Positions 31,409 through 39,676 of a stretch of 64,000 bases of DNA are shown one piece after another (position 1 is the first letter of the stretch; each line of letters opens with the position of its first letter). The DNA is from Diaminobutyricibacter sp049994905 (GTDB taxonomy: Bacteria > Actinomycetota > Actinomycetes > Actinomycetales > Microbacteriaceae), in NCBI RefSeq assembly GCF_049994905.1, contig NZ_CP188258.1:3286001-3350000 (forward strand), given 5' to 3'. The notes beneath the pieces were generated by a model, which was given only the letters and a program-made list of their open reading frames with translations, had not been told where the DNA came from and searched no databases. A program made the position numbers and the translations under genes.

Positions 31409-32693
31409 GGTGGTTTCTAGTTCCTAGCGCAACACCTCAATCGTGTGGGGTGTGTTGTGACGACGAAGTTTGCGTGGGAGACACGGGCGTTGGCTTATCG
31501 GGGGTTGCTGAGGGGCGAGTCGGCTTTGTCGGTCGGGTCGCGGCTGGGTGTCGCAGGAACGACGGTGAATAGTTGGGCCAGATTGGCTGGCATGGAGATC
31601 GTGGATGGCCGCAATGGCGGCATCGCAGTCGTCGACGTGGGTCGGCAGGTGGCGGGTTCCTCAGCCCGGTCGTATCGGCGGTTGACGCTCGCGGATCGGT
31701 CGTTCATTCAGGCAGCCCTGTCATTGCCTGAGCCGTTGGGGGTGCGGGCGATCGCGCGTGAGCTCGGGGTTCACCCGTCGACGGTGTCGCGGGAGATCCA
31801 GGCGCATCAGGTGCAGCATTGGGAGGCCCAGCATTACGACGCGGAGGTCGCTCACTATCGTGCGCTCCGGCGACGGCCTCGGACTCGGCCGGGGAAGCTT
31901 GCCGATCCGGTGTTGCGGTCCGAGGTCGTGTCACGCTTGAACCTGAAGTTCTCGCCGCAGCAGGTCGCCGGCGAGTTGAGGGTGGTGTTCCCAGACCGGG
32001 CGGAGATGCAGGTGTCCCACGAAACGATCTACCAGGCCTTGTATGTCCAGGGCCGCGGGGCGTTGCGGCACGAGTTGACGGTCGTCAAAGCGCTCCGGAC
32101 GGGCAGAACCGGCCGGGTTCCGCAGTCGAAGCTGCCCGCCCGCACCAACCGGCCCTGGTTGGACGGGGCGCGTCTGACGGATCGTCCCGCGGAGGTGAAT
32201 GACCGGGCCGTTCCCGGGCATTGGGAAGGCGATCTTGTTGTCGGCCCGGGCAACTCCGGCATCGTCACTCTCGTTGAACGGCAAACCCGGTATGTGTTGC
32301 TGGGGCGGCTGCCCGGGATGCGCGACAGTTGCACGGTCACCGATGTCCTGGCCGGCATGATCGAAGGGCTCCCGGCGGAGCTGACGAAAACGATCACCTG
32401 GGACCAGGGCAGCGAGATGGCCGGCCATCGAGCGTTCACGGTCAAGACCGGTTGCCCGGTGTTCTTCTGTGATCCGCACTCGCCCTGGCAGCGTGGCAGC
32501 AATGAGAACACCAACGGCCTGATCCGCGATTTCTACCCCAAGGGCACGAACTTCAACGACGTGACCGATGACGACCTCGCCGAAACCCAACGCCTCCTCA
32601 ACATCCGTCCCCGCAAAACCCTCGACTACCGCAGCCCACATGCCATGCTGAACCAACTAATCAACGGTGTTGCGCTGACAACCTGAAGCCACC
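31409..32693 (+). mobile_element. IS30-family insertion sequence
   Basis: An element of about 1285 bp. Imperfect terminal repeats of 28 nt (31409-31436 and 32666-32693) match at 22 positions, with GGTGG at the ends and AGCGCAACACC inside. ACG occurs on both outer sides (31406-31408, 32694-32696), fitting a 3-bp target duplication. One complete transposase is inside, so the element looks intact. Confidence 0.88.
31445..32686 (+). CDS. IS30-family transposase
   Basis: A 413-residue DDE transposase. N-terminal HTH segments are seen in SVGSRLGVAGTTVNSWARLA and GVRAIARELGVHPSTVSREI. The catalytic core has the first Asp in GHWEGDLVVG, the second in KTITWDQGSEM and the Glu in RGSNENTNGLIRDFY plus PKGT, the usual IS30 spacing. 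It cuts and joins the element's ends. The frame opens at GTG 31445; GTG 31457 is an alternative. No frameshift or stop interrupts it, so transposition may still occur. Confidence 0.95.
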   Translation: MGCVVTTKFAWETRALAYRGLLRGESALSVGSRLGVAGTTVNSWARLAGMEIVDGRNGGIAVVDVGRQVAGSSARSYRRLTLADRSFIQAALSLPEPLGVRAIARELGVHPSTVSREIQAHQVQHWEAQHYDAEVAHYRALRRRPRTRPGKLADPVLRSEVVSRLNLKFSPQQVAGELRVVFPDRAEMQVSHETIYQALYVQGRGALRHELTVVKALRTGRTGRVPQSKLPARTNRPWLDGARLTDRPAEVNDRAVPGHWEGDLVVGPGNSGIVTLVERQTRYVLLGRLPGMRDSCTVTDVLAGMIEGLPAELTKTITWDQGSEMAGHRAFTVKTGCPVFFCDPHSPWQRGSNENTNGLIRDFYPKGTNFNDVTDDDLAETQRLLNIRPRKTLDYRSPHAMLNQLINGVALTT

Positions 32694-32727
32694 ACGAGGA
32701 TCAGGTGATTTTTCCTGTGGTCGGCCG

Positions 32728-33654
32728 TCAGAAACCCGCGGGGCGGATGCCCCACTGCGGGGACCACGACTCGTCGGGGGCGAGCCAGTGCAGTCCGCGC
32801 CCCGTGTTCAGGGCGTTCGCGGGGGCGGTCATCGGCTCGACGGCGAGCGCGACGTCGGAGGCCGTAGGCGTGGCGAGGTTTCGCGGGGTGAACACCTGCA
32901 CGTAGCCGAAGTTCTCGTCGGCCCAGAGCGTGACCGAGCGGCCGTCGGGCGCCGACACGACGTGGGCGGCCCGGCCATCCCGCATCGTCACATCGGCGAA
33001 GCCGTCGTCGAGATCGAGCTCCGCGACGCGTCGTCCGGTGCGGAGGTCGAACCGCGTTCCGTCGACGGCGGACTGCCCGACGACATTGAGACGGTCGTCC
33101 ACGTCGAGGTGGGTCGCCGCATCCACGGTCACCGTCAGCTCCCCGGTCGGCACCCCGCCCACCTTGAGGTAGGGATGCGCGCCGATCGCGACCGGCGCAG
33201 GCGTCGCTCCGGCGTTGGTGATCGTATGCGTGACCTCCAGCCCCTCGGGTGTCAGCTCGTAGTGCACAGACGTGGCGAGCTGGAAGGGATAGCCGAGCTC
33301 GGGAAACACGTCGGCGTGGAGGGTCACGCTCGTCGCGTCCTGCGCTGTCGCCACGTAGGGGCGGAACCGCAGGAGTCCGTGGATCGCGTTGCCGCGGGCG
33401 GGTTCTGTGAGGGCGAGCCGCCGGGCCTGGCCGTCGTGCTCCCAGACGCCGTCTTTGACGCGGTTGGGCCAGGGCACCAGCACGATTCCGCAGCCGGATG
33501 GCGGGGTGGCGTCGACAGGAAACGGCTCGGTGATGTCGACCCCATCGACCCGCAACCCGCGGATCCCCGCCGCGACCTGGGTGATCGTCGCGGTCAGGTC
33601 GCGCCCTCCGGCGCTGAGGGACAGTTCGTACTGGTCGCCGGTGGGTGCGCGCAT
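32728..33654 (-). CDS. galM: Aldose 1-epimerase
   Basis: A 308-residue mutarotase-like protein. Conserved parts are the substrate Arg in LVPWPNRVKDG, His in RGNAIHGLLRFRPY, the second His in VAIGAHPYLKVGG, and the catalytic Glu in ALAVEPMTAPANALNTG. It interconverts the anomers of galactose or glucose so that GalK can act. It is on the same strand as a DeoR regulator upstream, facing the gal genes. ATG 33654 (MRAPTGDQ) is chosen although ATG 33660 and 33663 are possible. It ends only 8 nt past the split terminator. Confidence 0.9.
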   Translation of the reverse strand: MRAPTGDQYELSLSAGGRDLTATITQVAAGIRGLRVDGVDITEPFPVDATPPSGCGIVLVPWPNRVKDGVWEHDGQARRLALTEPARGNAIHGLLRFRPYVATAQDATSVTLHADVFPELGYPFQLATSVHYELTPEGLEVTHTITNAGATPAPVAIGAHPYLKVGGVPTGELTVTVDAATHLDVDDRLNVVGQSAVDGTRFDLRTGRRVAELDLDDGFADVTMRDGRAAHVVSAPDGRSVTLWADENFGYVQVFTPRNLATPTASDVALAVEPMTAPANALNTGRGLHWLAPDESWSPQWGIRPAGF

Positions 33655-33683
33655 GCCCATCACTTTAGCGACGGGCGCCGCCG

Positions 33684-34502
33684 TTAGCGACGGGCGGCGT
33701 CTCCGGCCACGGTCACCGCAAGGCCGGACTCGCGCAGGGCGGCCAGCACGCCGACATCCGCCGACCCTCCCGTGATCAGGTCGTCGACCTCGTCGATCGC
33801 GGCGACACGTCCGAGATGCGTTCGCCCGATCTTCGAGCCGTCCGCCACCACGATCGAGCGCTCGGCGGCTTCGACCATCACACGCTTGAGGTCCGCTTCC
33901 GGCAGGTTGATGTTGGTGATTCCGTTCACGGGGTGCACCCCGTTGCAGCCAATGAAGGCGAGGTCGGCGTGGAGTTCCCGGAGCACTGCGGTCGCCAGCG
34001 GCTCGACGAGCGAGTGCTGGAGCGGCCTGAGGGTGCCTCCCGTCACGATGACCTGGAAGCGCGGAATCGCCTTCTCGAGTTCGAGCGCGATGGTGAGTCC
34101 GTTCGTGATCACTGTCACGTCGTCGAGGTCTTCGCGGGCGACGAGGGCTGAGGCGATCGCCGCCGTGGTGCTGCCGACGTCGAGGATCACACTGTTGCCG
34201 GGCCGTACGAAGGCGGCCGCCGCCTGGGCGATACTCTGCTTCTCTGCGGCGGACGTGCCGACCGATTCCTCGAAGGACGGTTCGCGCGGTTCGCCCGCTC
34301 CGCGGAGCACTGCGCCTCCATGCACTCGCCGGATCGCCCGCTGCTCGTCGAGCAGGTCGAGGTCGCTGCGGATGGTCACTTCGGAGACACGGAACGCCTC
34401 ACCGAGGTCGGCGACACGGGCGAAGCCGTCGCGCCCGATGAGTTCGAGCATTCGCTGCCGTCGCACGGGCGCGGGGAGCGATTCGCCGGGTGTCGTGGCC
34501 AT
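33684..34502 (-). CDS. DeoR-family regulator of galactose genes
   Basis: A 272-residue DeoR protein: the HTH QRMLELIGRDGFARVADLGE and FRVSEVTIRSDLDLLDEQR at the N-terminus, then a sugar-phosphate sensing domain with VILDVGSTTAAIAS, TVITNGLTIALELEK, FIGCNGVHPVNGIT and VVADGSKIGRTHLG. It is divergent from galT with 112 nt between starts, where TTTCG-CGAAA repeats lie, and precedes galM. It therefore probably represses galTK and possibly galM, released by a galactose-derived phosphate. ATG 34502 starts MATTPGES; ATG 34511 is an alternative. Confidence 0.92.
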   Translation of the reverse strand: MATTPGESLPAPVRRQRMLELIGRDGFARVADLGEAFRVSEVTIRSDLDLLDEQRAIRRVHGGAVLRGAGEPREPSFEESVGTSAAEKQSIAQAAAAFVRPGNSVILDVGSTTAAIASALVAREDLDDVTVITNGLTIALELEKAIPRFQVIVTGGTLRPLQHSLVEPLATAVLRELHADLAFIGCNGVHPVNGITNINLPEADLKRVMVEAAERSIVVADGSKIGRTHLGRVAAIDEVDDLITGGSADVGVLAALRESGLAVTVAGDAARR

Positions 34503-34583
34503 GCCGTTCATCGTGCTTCACCGGCAGGCGCTTGTCAATATGAAACACGGATGGCGTATAACCTTCGTTTTCGCTAATCTGGC

Positions 34584-34597
34584 TTTCGTAATCGAAA
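34584..34597. promoter_or_regulatory. Likely DeoR operator before galT
   Basis: TTTCG-TAAT-CGAAA is an inverted repeat 18 nt before the galT start, and TTCGTTTTCG lies just upstream (around 34563-34575). Repeated TTTCG units suit DeoR-type operators. The assignment to the neighbouring regulator is inferred. Confidence 0.5.
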
Positions 34598-34614
34598 CTC
34601 CTGAAAGGGCGCCC

Positions 34615-35763
34615 ATGTCCTCGATCACCAAACGTGTGCACACGCTCGCCGACGGTCGCCAGCTGATCTACTTCGACGACGCGGATACGGCACTCGCCCC
34701 GGACCGGGCTCCCGACCTGCGTCATCCGGAACCCCGCCCCGCGACCGCCACCATGCGGCAGGACCCGCTGACCGGCGAATGGATCTCCATCGCGGCCGCC
34801 CGCCAGAACCGTGTCTTCCTGCCGCCGGCCGAACTCGATCCGCTCGCCCCGGCGACCCCGTCGAACCCGTCCGAAGTACCGAGCAACTACGACGTCGCCG
34901 TCTTCGAGAACAAGTCGCCCTCCTTCGGTCCGTCGATCACCGACCCACATGCGCCCCAGGGGCTCGACGACCTCGCCGCGATCGGTATCGGCCGGTCGCG
35001 CACCTCGGTCGGCCGGTGCGAGGTCGTCTGCTTCAGCCCCGAACACGAGGGGTCGTTCGGCAGTCTCACGCCCTCACGGGCCCGCACCGTCATCGAAGCC
35101 TGGGCGGATCGCACGGCCGCGCTCTCAGCGATGCCGAACGTCCAGCAAGTGTTCCCCTTCGAGAACCGCGGCGAGGCGATCGGCGTCACCCTGCACCACC
35201 CCCACGGCCAGATCTACGCCTACCCGTACATCACTCCGCGCACGACGCGCCTGATCGAATCGGTCGGGAAGTACGGCCCGACGCTTTTCGCGGACATCCT
35301 GGAGAGCGAGCGCGCCTCGGAGCGGGTCGTGCTCTCGGGGCACAACTGGACCGCATTCGTGCCGTTCGCCGCGCGATGGCCGATCGAGGTGCACATGCTC
35401 CCCCATCGCCACGTCGCCGACTTCGCCGAAACCACCGACGACGAGCGCGACGAACTCGCGACCCTGTACCTCCGGCTGCTGCGTGGAATCGATGCTCTCT
35501 ACGAGACGCCGACGCCATACATCGCCTCCTGGCACCAGGCCCCCGTCGCCGCGCATCGCGACAACGTCCGCCTCATGCTGCAGCTGACGTCGCCACGACG
35601 CGCGGCGGATAAGCTGAAATACCTCGCCGGCTCCGAGTCCGCGATGGGTGCGTGGATCGGCGACATCCCGCCCGAACGGGCAGCCGAACTCGTGCGCGAC
35701 GGCATCGCCCGCGCGGACCGCGACAACCCTGTACATCCCACCACTGGAGGGGAAGCACGATGA
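34615..35763 (+). CDS. galT: Galactose-1-phosphate uridylyltransferase
   Basis: A 382-residue HIT-superfamily enzyme. Signature parts are ATMRQDPLTGEWISIAAARQ at the N-terminus, the active-site triad region GVTLHHPHGQIYAYPYI with the nucleophilic His, and later EVHMLPHRHV and ASWHQAPV. It exchanges UMP between UDP-glucose and galactose-1-phosphate in the Leloir pathway. GAAAGGG precedes the ATG at 34615. The gene overlaps galK by ATGA. Upstream open frame exists far into the antisense of the regulator but has no start signal. Confidence 0.96.
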   Translation: MSSITKRVHTLADGRQLIYFDDADTALAPDRAPDLRHPEPRPATATMRQDPLTGEWISIAAARQNRVFLPPAELDPLAPATPSNPSEVPSNYDVAVFENKSPSFGPSITDPHAPQGLDDLAAIGIGRSRTSVGRCEVVCFSPEHEGSFGSLTPSRARTVIEAWADRTAALSAMPNVQQVFPFENRGEAIGVTLHHPHGQIYAYPYITPRTTRLIESVGKYGPTLFADILESERASERVVLSGHNWTAFVPFAARWPIEVHMLPHRHVADFAETTDDERDELATLYLRLLRGIDALYETPTPYIASWHQAPVAAHRDNVRLMLQLTSPRRAADKLKYLAGSESAMGAWIGDIPPERAAELVRDGIARADRDNPVHPTTGGEAR

Positions 35764-36920
35764 CCGACCTGCGCGAGGGCGTCCTCGACACGTTCGCCGA
35801 GGTGTTCGGCCGGCCCGCAGACGGGCTCTGGTCCGCTCCCGGCCGGGTCAACCTGATCGGCGAACACACCGACTACAACGAGGGTTTCGTGCTTCCACTG
35901 GCGATCAACCGTCGCACGATCGCCGCCGTCGGCGTTCGCGACGACACGCGGGCACGCGTCGGCAGCTCGTACGCCGACGAACTCGTCGAGATCGACCTCG
36001 CCGACCTCGGCCCCGAGTCCCTGGACGGCTGGGCTGCGTATCCTCTCGGCATCGCCTGGTCCCTCGGCCGGTCGGGAGCCGATCTCGGCGCCGTGCCCGG
36101 GTTCGACATCCTCGTCGACTCGGCGGTGCCCGTCGGCGCAGGCCTCTCGTCGTCGGCTGCCCTCGAGTGTGCTGTCGCACTGGCCCTCAGTGACATCTGG
36201 CAGCTCGGACTCAGCCGGCCGGAGCTCGCAGCGGTGGGGCAGCTCGCCGAGAACGTCGCGGTCGGCGCACCGACCGGCATCATGGACCAGTCCGCATCGC
36301 TTCTCGGCCGCCGCGACTCGGCGGTGTTCCTCGACTGCCGCTCCCTCGACTCCGAGATCGTTCCCCTCGGTTTCGAAGCGGCCGGCCTCGAACTGCTCGT
36401 CATCGACACCGGCGTGAGCCACTCGCACGCGACCGGAGGATACGCCGCGCGCCGCGCATCCTGCGAGGCCGGCGCACGTGCGCTCGGGGTCTCCGCGCTG
36501 CGCGATCTGGGTGTCGACGACCTCACCCGTGCCCGCGAGGTGCTCGACGACGAGACATTCCGGCGCGTGCGACATGTGATCACCGAGAACCAGCGTGTGC
36601 TCGACACTGTTCGCACCCTCCGCGAGCAGGGACCGACAGCGATCGGCGACCTCCTGGATGCCTCGCACCGTTCGATGCGCGACGACTTCGAGATCTCGGT
36701 GCCCGAACTCGACCTCGCCGTCGAGACGGCCCAGAACTACGGGGCCATCGGCGCTCGCATGACCGGCGGCGGCTTCGGCGGATCGGCCATCGCGCTCGTC
36801 CCATCCGAGCTCGTCTCACGTGTGCGCGTGGCCGTCGACGGGGCGTTCGCCGAACACGGGTACGCACAGCCCGACATGTTCACCGTGACAGCCGCCGACG
36901 GTGCGGTGCGCGAGCAGTGA
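35760..36920 (+). CDS. galK: Galactokinase
   Basis: A 386-residue GHMP kinase. The galactokinase signature GRVNLIGEHTDYNEGFVLP is near residue 30, the ATP loop PVGAGLSSSAALE near 125, and the third motif GARMTGGGFGGSAI near 330. It phosphorylates alpha-galactose made by GalM and gives the substrate for GalT. Its ATG overlaps the galT stop, so both are made together. No galE is seen in the window, so UDP-galactose epimerisation depends on a gene elsewhere. Confidence 0.96.
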   Translation: MTDLREGVLDTFAEVFGRPADGLWSAPGRVNLIGEHTDYNEGFVLPLAINRRTIAAVGVRDDTRARVGSSYADELVEIDLADLGPESLDGWAAYPLGIAWSLGRSGADLGAVPGFDILVDSAVPVGAGLSSSAALECAVALALSDIWQLGLSRPELAAVGQLAENVAVGAPTGIMDQSASLLGRRDSAVFLDCRSLDSEIVPLGFEAAGLELLVIDTGVSHSHATGGYAARRASCEAGARALGVSALRDLGVDDLTRAREVLDDETFRRVRHVITENQRVLDTVRTLREQGPTAIGDLLDASHRSMRDDFEISVPELDLAVETAQNYGAIGARMTGGGFGGSAIALVPSELVSRVRVAVDGAFAEHGYAQPDMFTVTAADGAVREQ

Positions 36921-36981
36921 GCACGGTCAGCGCAGTGAGCACGGAGAGAGAAGTGAACATGGTGAGAGAAGTGAACTCGCG

Positions 36982-37764
36982 ATGAGCATCCCCCTCGAGG
37001 TGACCCGCTTGAACGCCTCCACCATCCAGCTCCGCCAGCCGAAGGCGGCCCACTGGGAAGCTCCTTTCCTCTTCCTGCTCTTCGGCTCAGAACGAGCACT
37101 GCTCCTCGACACCGGTGCGACCGCCGACACAGAACGCCTTCCCCTCCGCGAGACGGTCGACGAACTCGTCGGCGAATGGCTCCGTTCGCACCCGCGCGCC
37201 GACTACGGGCTGGTCGTGGCGCACACGCACGCGCACGGCGACCACATCGCCGGGGACGCGCAGTTCGACGGGCGGCCCTCCACCTCCGTGGTCGGCACGA
37301 CCGTCGATGACGTGATCGCGTTCTTCGGCCTGCGCGACTGGCCGGGGCATCCCGTCGTCCTGAGCCTCGGCGACCGCGACATCGACGTGATCCCGGGCCC
37401 CGGACACGAACCGTCGGCGGTCGTCTTCTTCGACCGGGAGACCGGCACACTGTTCACCGGCGACACGGTGTACCCGGGGCGGCTGTACATCAGGGACCGC
37501 GCTGCGTTTCGCGCGACCATCGACCGCCTGATCGCGTTCCGCGACGCGAACGCGGCGCACGTGACGGTGCTGCGCGGCTGCCACGTCGAGATGTCGACGA
37601 CGCCGGGAGTCGACTATCCGGTCGGCACCGTCGACCAGCCCGACGAAGTGCCGCTCGACCTGCCGCCGCAGATTCTCGACCACGTGCGGCGAGCGCTCGG
37701 CGACGAGATCGGCCCGTCGCGCAAGGTCGTGCGGGACCAGTTCATCCTGAGCTATGAGGACTGA
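36982..37764 (+). CDS. MBL-fold metallohydrolase
   Basis: A 260-residue metallo-beta-lactamase-fold protein. The metal motif is VVAHTHAHGDHIAGD, with further ligands in GPGHEPSAVVFFD, TLFTGDTVYPGRLY and the last His in VLRGCHVEM. Such enzymes hydrolyse thioesters or phosphodiesters. It starts at ATG 36982, 61 nt after galK; the gap has short repeats of GTGAG and GAAGTGAAC. It may be cotranscribed with galTK but no link in function is obvious. Confidence 0.85.
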   Translation: MSIPLEVTRLNASTIQLRQPKAAHWEAPFLFLLFGSERALLLDTGATADTERLPLRETVDELVGEWLRSHPRADYGLVVAHTHAHGDHIAGDAQFDGRPSTSVVGTTVDDVIAFFGLRDWPGHPVVLSLGDRDIDVIPGPGHEPSAVVFFDRETGTLFTGDTVYPGRLYIRDRAAFRATIDRLIAFRDANAAHVTVLRGCHVEMSTTPGVDYPVGTVDQPDEVPLDLPPQILDHVRRALGDEIGPSRKVVRDQFILSYED

Positions 37765-37784
37765 ATTCCGTCTACCCTGATGGC

Positions 37785-38315
37785 ATGACGGTTGACGAAG
37801 GTGCACGGCTCATCTCGCTCTCCGACGGACGCGTACCCCGCGTCGCGGACACGGCCTGGGTCGCCCCCGGCGCCGTGCTGGCCGGAGATGTCACCCTGCT
37901 CGACGGCGCGAGCGTCTGGTACAACGCCGTCGTGCGTGCAGAACACGAGCCGATCGTGATCGGTGCGGGCTCGAACCTCCAGGACACGGTCGCCTGCCAT
38001 GTCGACCGCGGCTTCCCGCTCACGGTCGGTTCAGGGGTCTCGGTCGGGCACGGAGCGGTGCTGCACGGCTGCACGATCGGAGACGACGTGCTGGTCGGGA
38101 TGAGCGCGACCGTCATGAACGGCGCCATCGTCGGCGCGGGCTCACTGCTCGCCGCCGGCACCGTCGTGCTCGAAGGGGCGGTCATCCCGGAGGGCTCACT
38201 GGTGGCCGGAGTACCGGGCAAGGTGAGACGTGAGCTGACCGCAGAGGAGCGGGCCGGCATCCGGGCGAACGCCGACGCCTACCGCGACCACGTCACAGAG
38301 CATCGCGACGCGTGA
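37785..38315 (+). CDS. Gamma-carbonic-anhydrase-like hexapeptide protein
   Basis: A 176-residue left-handed beta-helix protein made of hexapeptide turns (IGAGSNLQDTVACHVD, VGHGAVLHGCTIGDDVLVGM) with His residues in CHVDRG, SVGHGAV and LHGCT that correspond to the zinc ligands of gamma carbonic anhydrases. The last 40 residues form a helix. Trimeric members bind zinc; whether this one hydrates CO2 is not clear. TACCCT lies six nt before the ATG, so transcription probably starts at the ATG. The stop is followed by a short tandem repeat. Confidence 0.85.
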   Translation: MTVDEGARLISLSDGRVPRVADTAWVAPGAVLAGDVTLLDGASVWYNAVVRAEHEPIVIGAGSNLQDTVACHVDRGFPLTVGSGVSVGHGAVLHGCTIGDDVLVGMSATVMNGAIVGAGSLLAAGTVVLEGAVIPEGSLVAGVPGKVRRELTAEERAGIRANADAYRDHVTEHRDA

Positions 38316-38328
38316 CCCGCTCTCCATC

Positions 38329-38400
38329 GGCTCCGCGCGCTCGCGCGGCCCGAGGGTGCCGGCTCCGCGTGCTCGCGCGGCCCGAGGGTGCCGGCTCCGG
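38329..38400. repeat. 32-bp tandem repeat, 2.2 copies
   Basis: A 32-nt unit beginning GGCTCCGCG and ending GAGGGTGCC occurs at 38329-38360 and 38361-38392 with one difference, and starts again to 38400. It is noncoding and lies between two convergent genes, in a 170-nt gap that otherwise holds nothing recognised. Confidence 0.85.
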
Positions 38401-38485
38401 TCGAGACAGGCCGGCAAGTCAGGCACGCTCGGCCGCAGGTGTCACGCTCGGCCGGCCAGACGGCAGCTTGCCGGCCAGACACGTG

Positions 38486-38971
38486 TCACGCGGGCGTGAG
38501 CGCGAGTTCGTAACGCCAGGTGTCGCCCGCTGATCCGGTGCGCGGCATCCCGACATTGCGCAGCGTGCGCTGCGAAGCGATGTTGGTCGATGCCGTCTCC
38601 GCGATCACGCGCGACGCCCCGTTCGACCGGGCGACGGCGATCATCCCGCGAAGCGCTTCGGCCGCGTAGCCTTTGCCGCGGGCATCCGGGATGAGGCCGT
38701 ACCCGACCGCGACGGTTCCGGATGCGTCAGGCGGCCCCGCGAACCCGATCCCGCCGATCGCCAGCCCGTCTTCACGCCGGCGCACCTGGTAGTACCCCCA
38801 CGGACGCTGGTCGCCACCGGCGACGGTCGCCGCCAGAAAACCTCCGACCGCTTCGAGGTCGCCCTCGAACGGGTAGCCAGGAGCCCAGTCGTCGAGCGAC
38901 GTCGGCACGCCGCCGAGGATGCGCTCCGCTTCGATCTCATCGATCGGGTGCAGCACCAGTCGATTCGTCAT
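38486..38971 (-). CDS. GNAT-family N-acetyltransferase
   Basis: A 161-residue acetyltransferase of the RimJ/RimL kind: MTNRLVLHPIDEIEAERI at the start, VGYGLIPDARGKGYAAEALR is the acetyl-CoA pyrophosphate loop (R-G-K-G-Y-A), and SNGASRVIAETASTNIASQR plus TLRNVGM is the typical end. It would acetylate a protein N-terminus or a small amine. ATG 38971 is preferred by family start; ATG 38992 would add seven residues and neither has a clear ribosome binding site. Confidence 0.85.
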   Translation of the reverse strand: MTNRLVLHPIDEIEAERILGGVPTSLDDWAPGYPFEGDLEAVGGFLAATVAGGDQRPWGYYQVRRREDGLAIGGIGFAGPPDASGTVAVGYGLIPDARGKGYAAEALRGMIAVARSNGASRVIAETASTNIASQRTLRNVGMPRTGSAGDTWRYELALTPA

Positions 38972-39042
38972 CGTGTCGGCCACGTACCGCATGCTACGCC
39001 AGAGCACGCCCGACACGCGTGCATCCGCCCTGAAGCACGACC

Positions 39043-39212
39043 GTCAGCCGGGCGCGCCTGTCAGCCGGGCGCGCCTGTCAGTCCGGCGGCACCGTCAATC
39101 CGGCGGCACCGTCAATCCGGCCGCACCGCCGGTCGGGCGCGACCATCACTCGGGCGCGACCATCACTCCGGCGCGACCGTCACTCGGGCGCGACCATCAC
39201 TCCGGCGCGACC
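39043..39212. repeat. 17-bp tandem repeat array, ten units
   Basis: Ten consecutive 17-nt units run from 39043 to 39212. The right-hand type is ATCACTCGGGCGCGACC, the left-hand type GTCAGCCGGGCGCGCCT, with intermediate variants between. The array overlaps the last 16 nt of ybaK (39197 onward) and occupies the gap before the GNAT gene. It is a minisatellite that could vary in copy number between strains. Confidence 0.92.
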
Positions 39213-39676
39213 GGCCCGGGCTCGCCGCCGGTGATACGCACGAGCTCGTCGAAAGTGGTCGCGAAGACCGTATGGGCGTGACCGGCGGCAGCCCAGACCT
39301 CCGGGTAGCCGGCCAGCGCGGTGTCCACGATGGTGCGGATCGGAGCCGGGTGACCGACCGGCGCGACGCCGCCGATCGTCTGCCCGGTCGCCGCCTTCAC
39401 GGTTTCGGCCTCAGCGCGCCGGATCGTGCCGCCCAGCCGCGCGCCCAGCCACGCCGTATCGACGCGGTGCGCACCGCTCGTCATGACGAGGAGCGGCTCA
39501 CCATCGATCGTGAAGACGAGCGAGTTGGCGATCGCGCCGACCTCGACGCCGAGTTCGGCCGCAGCCGAGACCGCCGTCGGGGTCGCCGACTCGAACCACT
39601 TCGTGCGCGGTTCGACGCCGTTCGCCTTCAGCGCCTCCTCGACACGGTCGACGGCCGGATGCGTCCGATCGCTCAC
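39197..39676 (-). CDS. YbaK/EbsC-family aminoacyl-tRNA deacylase
   Basis: A 159-residue editing-domain protein: VEEALKANGVEPRTKWF at the start, EVGAIANSLVFTIDGEPLLVM, LVMTSGAHRVD and GGVAPVGHPAPIRTIVD, which correspond to the conserved YbaK/ProX core including the Lys/Ser-based loop. Members remove wrongly attached amino acids from tRNA (for example Cys or Ala on tRNA-Pro). The GTG at 39676 overlaps the folD stop (GTGA), so it belongs to the same transcript. Its last codons lie in the first unit of the 17-bp array. Confidence 0.85.
   Translation of the reverse strand: MSDRTHPAVDRVEEALKANGVEPRTKWFESATPTAVSAAAELGVEVGAIANSLVFTIDGEPLLVMTSGAHRVDTAWLGARLGGTIRRAEAETVKAATGQTIGGVAPVGHPAPIRTIVDTALAGYPEVWAAAGHAHTVFATTFDELVRITGGEPGPVAPE

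Larger units (their letters stand above)
31382..32720. terminator. Bidirectional terminator split by an IS30 element
   Basis: The left arm (31382-31399) and the right arm (32703-32720) can pair over 16 of 18 nt. In between lies the complete IS30-type element with its 3-bp target duplication; removing it leaves a loop of about 15 nt. Both arms have the sequence type of the intact hairpins at 45161 and 62314. The function is likely lost or weakened for both neighbours. Confidence 0.75.

Noticed and set aside
39043..39212. CRISPR array
   Set aside because: Units are 17 nt with no spacers between them, and there are no cas genes; it is a plain tandem repeat.
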